In this document: positions 6,792 to 10,114 of the stretch, one piece after another
Layout of the letters: each line of letters opens with the position of its first letter
How positions within the stretch are numbered: position 1 is the stretch's first letter
Assembly: GCA_934418295.1 (NCBI GenBank)
Contig: CAKRWZ010000065.1
Location: 1 to 10,114, forward strand
Source of the DNA: an uncultured Mediterraneibacter sp.
Lineage (GTDB): Bacteria > Bacillota > Clostridia > Lachnospirales > Lachnospiraceae
DNA: 10,114 nt
Direction of reading: 5' to 3'
The notes under the pieces: generated by a model
Database searches by the model: none
Told to the model about the DNA's origin: nothing
The model's input: the letters and a program-made list of their open reading frames with translations, nothing else
Translations under genes and position numbers: made by a program

Positions 6792-7700
6792 TTAATAAAC
6801 GTACCTGGTTGTATATTGATTCTCTTCCAACTGTTTTTCAGACATTCCCCCGGCGGCAAAGGTGATATCTACCCGCTGCCACTGCTTCGCATTTACCTGG
6901 ATCTCCGCTGTGATCCAGCCCTGATTTTCCAAGTAAAAACTGTTCCACGCATGATACGTGCTTTCATTTACATAACCCGTGATGACCTTGCACGGAATCC
7001 CCATACTTCGCAGCATCGCCGCTGCCAGGCTGGCGTAATCAAAACAGATTCCCTTTCCGGATGCCAATGTCTCATCCGGGTTCGGCAGATATCCGCCCTC
7101 GACACTTTTGGCTTTTTCTTGATCGTATTCGATCTCCTCTACCAAAAACTGGTATACTGCCGATGCCAAATCACTATCCGTAGCGCAATCTGCAGCCATC
7201 TCTTTCGCTTTCTCCACACATTTTGAATCTTGCGTATATGAAACAATCTGGCTGGCGCGCAAAAACGGTTGAAATTCATCGCCCAGCGTCACCTCTCTTG
7301 TCTCTGTCCAGCTGCATGTATATTTTGTATCTTCCACCTGTTCCATCAAACGAAATGTATAAGAGCCGTCTCCCATATTCAGCGGGAAAAACACGGTTGT
7401 TCCATCCCCCGGCAGATCGTAGCTGTATTTTTCCTCTCCACAGGATATCTGAAATTTCAGGCGCGTGCTTCCGGAAGCCCTGACTCCTACAATCCCCTGT
7501 TTCAGTTGAGACAGATCCGCCTGGACCGCTCCGCTGTCCACTGCCTGATCCTCATGAAATTCGTTTGCACGAAATTCCGGAATCTGATAACTTCCCTTTT
7601 TCTGATCGGTCTGATTCGCCGGCTGCCCGGAGGCACAACCACACAAAAGCGCTGCCGCCGTCAACAACGCCGTCAAACGGAATATTCGGCTTTTCTTCAT
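6792..7700 (-). CDS. Transglutaminase-like (cysteine protease-fold) lipoprotein
   Basis: This 302-residue protein starts at ATG 7700 (AAAGGGACGGAG upstream). A lipoprotein signal is present: KKSR, a hydrophobic run and lipobox LCGC with the lipidated Cys at 22, so it should sit on the outer face of the membrane. Residues about 60-140 form a beta-rich domain (LKFQISCGEEKYSYDLP, YTFRLMEQV). The C-terminal half is a transglutaminase-like core: ATDSDLASAVYQFLVEEIEYD, then GKGICFDYASLAAAMLRSMGIPCKVITGYV with catalytic Cys 219, YHAWNSFY with His 250 and RVDITF with Asp 278, so the triad looks intact. The family includes peptidases and amide-crosslinking enzymes; the substrate cannot be read from sequence. 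It is the first gene of the pilus-like operon, 10 bp before the platform gene, which suggests a role in anchoring, processing or crosslinking filament or wall components. Confidence 0.88.
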   Translation of the reverse strand: MKKSRIFRLTALLTAAALLCGCASGQPANQTDQKKGSYQIPEFRANEFHEDQAVDSGAVQADLSQLKQGIVGVRASGSTRLKFQISCGEEKYSYDLPGDGTTVFFPLNMGDGSYTFRLMEQVEDTKYTCSWTETREVTLGDEFQPFLRASQIVSYTQDSKCVEKAKEMAADCATDSDLASAVYQFLVEEIEYDQEKAKSVEGGYLPNPDETLASGKGICFDYASLAAAMLRSMGIPCKVITGYVNESTYHAWNSFYLENQGWITAEIQVNAKQWQRVDITFAAGGMSEKQLEENQYTTRYVY

Positions 7701-7812
7701 GTTCTCCGTCCCTTTCTTCCGGTTACTGCCGCCCCCTTTTTTGCAAGCCTTACCTTACGCACGGGCTTTTCGTTGCAATAACCACGGAGTGCTCCACAAT
7801 AGACATTATTGT
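7701..7812 (-). other. Structured 5' leader of the pilus-like operon (possible riboswitch, unassigned)
   Basis: If transcription starts near 7811 the leader is about 110 nt. Near its middle UGGUUAUUGC (about 7767-7776) can pair with GCAGUAACCG (about 7719-7728), a 10-bp helix with two G-U pairs in the minus-strand RNA. Inside the helix AAGCC and GGCUU can form a second hairpin. The closed domain with a purine-rich interior could be an aptamer, but it does not match the c-di-GMP-I consensus well (no GGCAAACC or GAAA tetraloop arm). The ribosome site lies outside the helix. Confidence 0.35.
7796..7812. promoter_or_regulatory. 17-bp perfect inverted repeat at the transcription start (operator candidate)
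   Basis: ACAATA-GACAT-TATTGT has perfect 6-bp arms and a 5-bp spacer. It begins just downstream of the predicted -10 and covers about +1 to +16 of the pilus-like operon, a typical site for a repressor. It could instead act as a 5'-end RNA hairpin. Confidence 0.5.
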
Positions 7813-7817
7813 AAAAA

Positions 7818-7846
7818 ATTATATGACATAATGGTTTTAAACGCAA
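7818..7846 (-). promoter_or_regulatory. Promoter of the pilus-like operon
   Basis: On the minus strand TTGCGT (7841-7846) and TATAAT (7818-7823, perfect -10) are 17 bp apart. The predicted start is near 7811, about 110 bases before the lipoprotein ATG. This is the best sigma-A-type promoter in the intergenic gap. Confidence 0.8.
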
Positions 7847-7912
7847 GTGAGCGCCAACAATATATGTGAAAATACAGACAATTTGGTTTAAAATACATCA
7901 ATATACAATAAT

Positions 7913-7934
7913 AGAAGCCGGTTTCCCGACTCCT
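7913..7934 (-). terminator. Probable terminator after the M50 peptidase gene
   Basis: Nine-bp stem (arms 7913-7921 and 7926-7934) closed by a GAAA tetraloop on the minus strand. Its two non-Watson-Crick positions are G-U in the minus-strand RNA, which fixes the direction. It lies 54 bp after the stop at 7989. The following tract (TTATTGTATATT) is T-rich but not a clean T-run, so termination may be partial. Confidence 0.55.
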
Positions 7935-7988
7935 ACGATCTCTGTTTTCTATACAATTTTTTCTATGCAACTCTCTTTATGTAGCTTT

Positions 7989-9128
7989 TCAGCCAAGTTT
8001 CTCTGCAATTTGGATCAATTCTCTCTCAGAACACAGAGAACTTTCATACGGATACATTTTGCCGGCCTTTTCAAACTGTGCTAAAATCCCCGCTGCCTTT
8101 TCCGGATTTCTTTCCTGCAGCAAAGCATATGCGTATTCTGTACGAAAAATCTCCAGAGAATTTTTCATCTGCTTCATAAAGCGTTTCTGTTCCTGACTTT
8201 GCAGTTCTTCCAACACTTCTTTTCGGTTTTCTGTGATCAATTCCACATACATCCGATCACATACCAAAAGCCCCCGGTACAATCCGGCTATCCCACTGTC
8301 GATCTCCAACAAATGCGCCATCAGCCGATCTGCCTCTTCAAATCGTTTTTCATCCATCAACCGATTACAGTACAGGACTCCCATTACAGCGGTCATACTG
8401 TTTTTCATTCCTTCATCCGACGGAAGCACAAACCATTCTTTCGGCATATCCTTTAACCGCATGCCCTTTGCAATTTCTTCGTTTGCTTTCAACTGTACCC
8501 AAAAAGACCGCATCGCTTCCGGATCCCGAGCAAGAGCCATCGCGTTATATCCGTCATTATCAACCGCACCCATCCGCATCGGCACCCCGTTTAGAACCGC
8601 CGATGCAAATCCGATCACCGCAAAAAACAGGAAGACCGTTGAGACGAAAGGACTCCGTTGTAACAAAATACAAAGAAGTAAAAAGAAAACACCTGTTATT
8701 GCATTCATGATGGAACCGCCAAAATTGTACAGTTTGACCGGTATCTTTCCGTCCTTCATATCCGGCGGACACATTATGCACTGTCCGCCCGTTCCCGCAA
8801 GAGAATACCGGCAAAGTTTGATCCTCCCCTTTTCTTTCATCCACATGAAACTAAAAATGCGGAACGAACTGAAGCGATACCCGGACAACAGACCAAACAC
8901 CAAGTGTCCTGCCTCGTGGATGATGGTTTGCAGGATCACACCTATATAAATAGAAAGAAACAGAGTTGCCGCTCTCAAAATGTTTTCTCCCATCGGCCGC
9001 TCTGCCCAAGCTGCGCCTACCATATCCCGTCCGATAAAATAGCCACAAAAGCCTCCGATTAACAAAACCACGAACGTTGCTACAAACGGCTGTCCGCCGG
9101 ATTGCTTTTTCTTTGTGTTTTTATTCAT
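7989..9128 (-). CDS. Integral-membrane M50-family metallopeptidase with helical C-terminal extension
   Basis: Using ATG 9128 (379 residues), an AGAGAG site lies about 9 bp upstream; ATG 9149 in the same frame is possible but lacks a ribosome site. Membrane segments lie near 15-34, 51-70, 138-157 and 160-180. The zinc motif is HEAGH (71-75) within IGVILQTIIHEAGHLVFGLLSGY. The second ligand region, NGVPMRMGAVDNDGYN (180-195), corresponds to the N-P...LDG motif of site-2-protease-type enzymes, with Asp 192 as the likely third ligand. Residues about 240-379 are soluble and helical, with TPR-like pairs (EKRFEEADRLMAHLLEID, YAYALLQERNPEKAAGILAQFEKAG). M50 enzymes cut substrates inside or near the membrane. 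The substrate is unknown; it could be a regulator or a small membrane protein. The gene has its own probable terminator and precedes the pilus-like operon in the same direction. Confidence 0.88.
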   Translation of the reverse strand: MNKNTKKKQSGGQPFVATFVVLLIGGFCGYFIGRDMVGAAWAERPMGENILRAATLFLSIYIGVILQTIIHEAGHLVFGLLSGYRFSSFRIFSFMWMKEKGRIKLCRYSLAGTGGQCIMCPPDMKDGKIPVKLYNFGGSIMNAITGVFFLLLCILLQRSPFVSTVFLFFAVIGFASAVLNGVPMRMGAVDNDGYNAMALARDPEAMRSFWVQLKANEEIAKGMRLKDMPKEWFVLPSDEGMKNSMTAVMGVLYCNRLMDEKRFEEADRLMAHLLEIDSGIAGLYRGLLVCDRMYVELITENRKEVLEELQSQEQKRFMKQMKNSLEIFRTEYAYALLQERNPEKAAGILAQFEKAGKMYPYESSLCSERELIQIAEKLG

Positions 9129-9440
9129 TTCTTTGTACTCTCTTTCCATACCGAACCACGTTTCTAATAAATTAATTTGTGATTTCAAAACTTTTGTTTG
9201 CTATAAAGACTGTCAAGCGGATATTCCTTTCTTTATATATAATCATATCAAGATTATTATGAGAATTTCCCCACATTCACCTGTTCCAATTTTGTCTGCC
9301 ATATCACCGCTCCAATCCATTACTTCTTAGTTATAAAATGTGAATGCATGCGTTCACTATTGTCCCAGCAAAACTTTATCACTGTTCCAACTGCTGTTCA
9401 ACCAAAACTTTTTCCATTATACAGTGCAAAATAAAAGAGA
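9129..9440. other. Intergenic AT-rich gap with no supported gene
   Basis: This stretch between the M50 gene and the TnpV relic shows no credible gene. It contains an AT-rich inverted repeat (ATAATC/GATTAT at 9239-9257) and the 18-bp near-palindrome at 9340-9357. TTGACA is present on the minus strand (9211-9216) but has no -10 at proper distance, so no promoter for the M50 gene can be fixed. Confidence 0.5.
9340..9357. repeat. 18-bp near-perfect palindrome
   Basis: GTGAATGCATGCGTTCAC is symmetric except for one base pair (T against G at positions 6 and 13). It lies in gene-free DNA between the M50 gene and the TnpV relic. It could be a protein-binding site or the end of a lost element; nothing decides between these. 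Confidence 0.5.
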
Positions 9441-9455
9441 CTTCACTCACCATGA

Positions 9456-9584
9456 ATGAAGGCACTATATACCTCTCTACTCACCAGCGGCAAGTTGAAC
9501 GGTTACCTTGCTAACATTGACCAGCAAGCAGAAGAAACGTTCTCTCGGCTGGTAAAACAACTTGCCTTTTTGCACTTGTTATGA
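9456..9584 (+). pseudogene. TnpV-like transposon protein fragment
   Basis: A 42-codon frame encodes LYTSLLTSGKLNGYLANID followed by QQAEETFSRLVKQLA. This matches my memory of the internal part of TnpV proteins (LYTGLL.SGKLNSYL..ID..A..MF..LVKQLAE), small proteins carried by mobile elements in Firmicutes. The N-terminal part is missing; HHE codons at 9448-9456 in another frame may be its frameshifted remains. After LVKQLA the expected continuation is lost and the frame runs FLHLL then stop, so the gene is cut at both ends. It is a scar of a former element directly before the TetR gene. Confidence 0.75.
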
Positions 9585-9590
9585 TATTAT
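9562..9590 (+). promoter_or_regulatory. Promoter of the TetR-family gene
   Basis: TTGCCT (9562-9567) and TATTAT (9585-9590) are 17 bp apart, with a predicted start near 9597. The -35 hexamer lies in the last TnpV-like codons, so the relic seems to supply part of the promoter. Confidence 0.7.
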
Positions 9591-9607
9591 TAGTATGTGT
9601 ACTAATA
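9588..9607. promoter_or_regulatory. 20-bp palindromic operator, probable TetR autoregulation site
   Basis: TATTAGTA-TGTG-TACTAATA has perfect 8-bp arms around a 4-bp spacer. It overlaps the end of the -10 and the predicted start site and lies 21 bp before the TetR start codon. TetR-family dimers commonly bind such palindromes and repress their own genes. Confidence 0.75.
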
Positions 9608-9628
9608 TGCTTGAAGGGGGTAGTATAT

Positions 9629-10114
9629 TTGCGAAGAGACAGCAGTGAGACAAAGAGAAAAATACTGACCGTGTGCGTCCGTCTCTTTTTGGAGCAGGGA
9701 TATAAAAACACCTCTGTCAGTCAGATTGTGGACGAAGCAGACGTGGCAAGGGGAAGCTATTTGAATCTGTTTCCTACCAAGGACAAGATTTTGCTGGAAT
9801 TGGTGGAAACAATGTTTAGCGGTCAATTCGATGTGGCAAGGAGCATTGCAGACAGCAAGTTGCCACCGGTTTACGCATATGCGGTGGAAACGGCGCTCCA
9901 ACTGACACTGACTGAACTGAATGAGAACCTACGGGAAATCTACATTGAAGCCTATTCCCTGCCCGACACATCGGAATATATTTACCTGCATACCACGGCA
10001 GAGCTGAAGCAAATTTTTGGTGAAGATTTTCCCGATAATACCGAGAGCGACTTTTACGAGATGGAAATCGGCACGGCGGGACTGATGCGCAGCTATATGG
10101 CGAGAAAATGTGAT
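9629..10114 (+). CDS. TetR/AcrR-family transcriptional regulator (runs off right edge)
   Basis: Start TTG 9629 is chosen because AAGGGGG (9614-9620) lies 8 bp upstream; no in-frame ATG fits, although TTG 9611 is also in frame. 162 codons are open to the edge, so the C-terminus is missing. The N-terminal helix-turn-helix is typical: ETKRKILTVCVRLFLEQGYKNTSV (7-30), SQIVDEADVARGSYLNLFPTKDKILLELV (31-59). The rest (60-162) is the helical ligand-binding domain, which has no recognisable ligand signature. TetR proteins repress neighbouring or divergent genes, often efflux pumps, until an inducer binds. No such target is in the window, so it probably lies to the right. The gene is on the opposite strand to everything else intact here and follows a transposon relic, suggesting acquired DNA. 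Confidence 0.9.
   Translation, partial: MRRDSSETKRKILTVCVRLFLEQGYKNTSVSQIVDEADVARGSYLNLFPTKDKILLELVETMFSGQFDVARSIADSKLPPVYAYAVETALQLTLTELNENLREIYIEAYSLPDTSEYIYLHTTAELKQIFGEDFPDNTESDFYEMEIGTAGLMRSYMARKCD

Noticed and set aside
6782..6859. Upstream extension of the GspF-like protein to 6859
   Set aside because: It overlaps the lipoprotein gene, while AAGGAGG lies directly before ATG 6781 and the protein family begins there.
7701..7800. Classical c-di-GMP-I riboswitch
   Set aside because: Fragments such as ACGAAAAGCC and GUAACCG recall it, but the GGCAAACC and GAAA-loop half is missing, so it is kept only as an unassigned structured leader.
8233..8949. Long plus-strand frame of 238 codons opposite the M50 gene
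   Set aside because: It is antisense to a gene with clear zinc motifs and has no domain or ribosome site of its own.
9188..9216. TTGACA on the minus strand as -35 of the M50 gene promoter
   Set aside because: The -10 position at 16-18 bp reads AAGTTT-like, so no credible promoter results.
9511..9901. Minus-strand frames under the TetR gene
   Set aside because: The plus strand encodes an unmistakable TetR helix-turn-helix with promoter and ribosome site; the antisense frames match nothing.

Overview
The window looks like chromosome from a low-to-mid GC gut Firmicute, most likely a Lachnospiraceae member. I base this on strong AGGAGG-type ribosome sites, an atypical type IV pilus-like cluster, a DUF4860-like protein, a BTAD regulator, a MucBP-type surface protein and a TnpV fragment. 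The genus cannot be told from the sequence. Almost everything is on the minus strand; only the gene at the right edge and the relic before it are on the plus strand.

Right to left (the direction of most transcription): (a) 9629-10114, the 5' part of a TetR-family regulator gene on the plus strand. It has a clear promoter and a 20-bp palindrome over the -10, and follows a truncated TnpV relic (about 9456-9584). This corner looks like accessory DNA. (b) 7989-9128, an integral-membrane M50-type metallopeptidase with a helical C-terminal extension, followed by a probable terminator. (c) 7701-7988, a regulatory gap holding a near-consensus promoter (17-bp spacer), a 17-bp inverted repeat at the predicted transcription start, and a leader able to form a 9-10 bp long-range helix. 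(d) 7700 down to 1697, a probable operon of tightly packed genes: a transglutaminase-fold lipoprotein, a GspF/PilC-like platform protein, four small single-pass membrane proteins (pilin-like, DUF4860-like and two unknowns), a PilT-type ATPase and, after a 127-bp gap, a BTAD-family regulator. A strong terminator at 1631-1671 ends it. (e) 1509 down to 1, a small unknown protein followed by the N-terminal part of a secreted MucBP-containing surface protein that runs off the left edge.

The central operon reads as a compact type IV filament-like system: platform, ATPase, several small membrane-anchored bitopic proteins and an envelope lipoprotein with a cysteine-protease fold. No extension ATPase (PilB/GspE), prepilin peptidase or classical GFTLxE prepilin is visible. 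The regulator has a winged helix, a BTAD repeat domain and a C-terminal segment that looks like a degenerate GGDEF domain (GASQF in place of GGDEF). Upstream of the small gene and adhesin, two 10-bp direct repeats at 11-bp periodicity lie exactly 8 bp from a -10-like hexamer. This is the layout used by SARP/BTAD-type activators, so the neighbouring regulator may control the adhesin.
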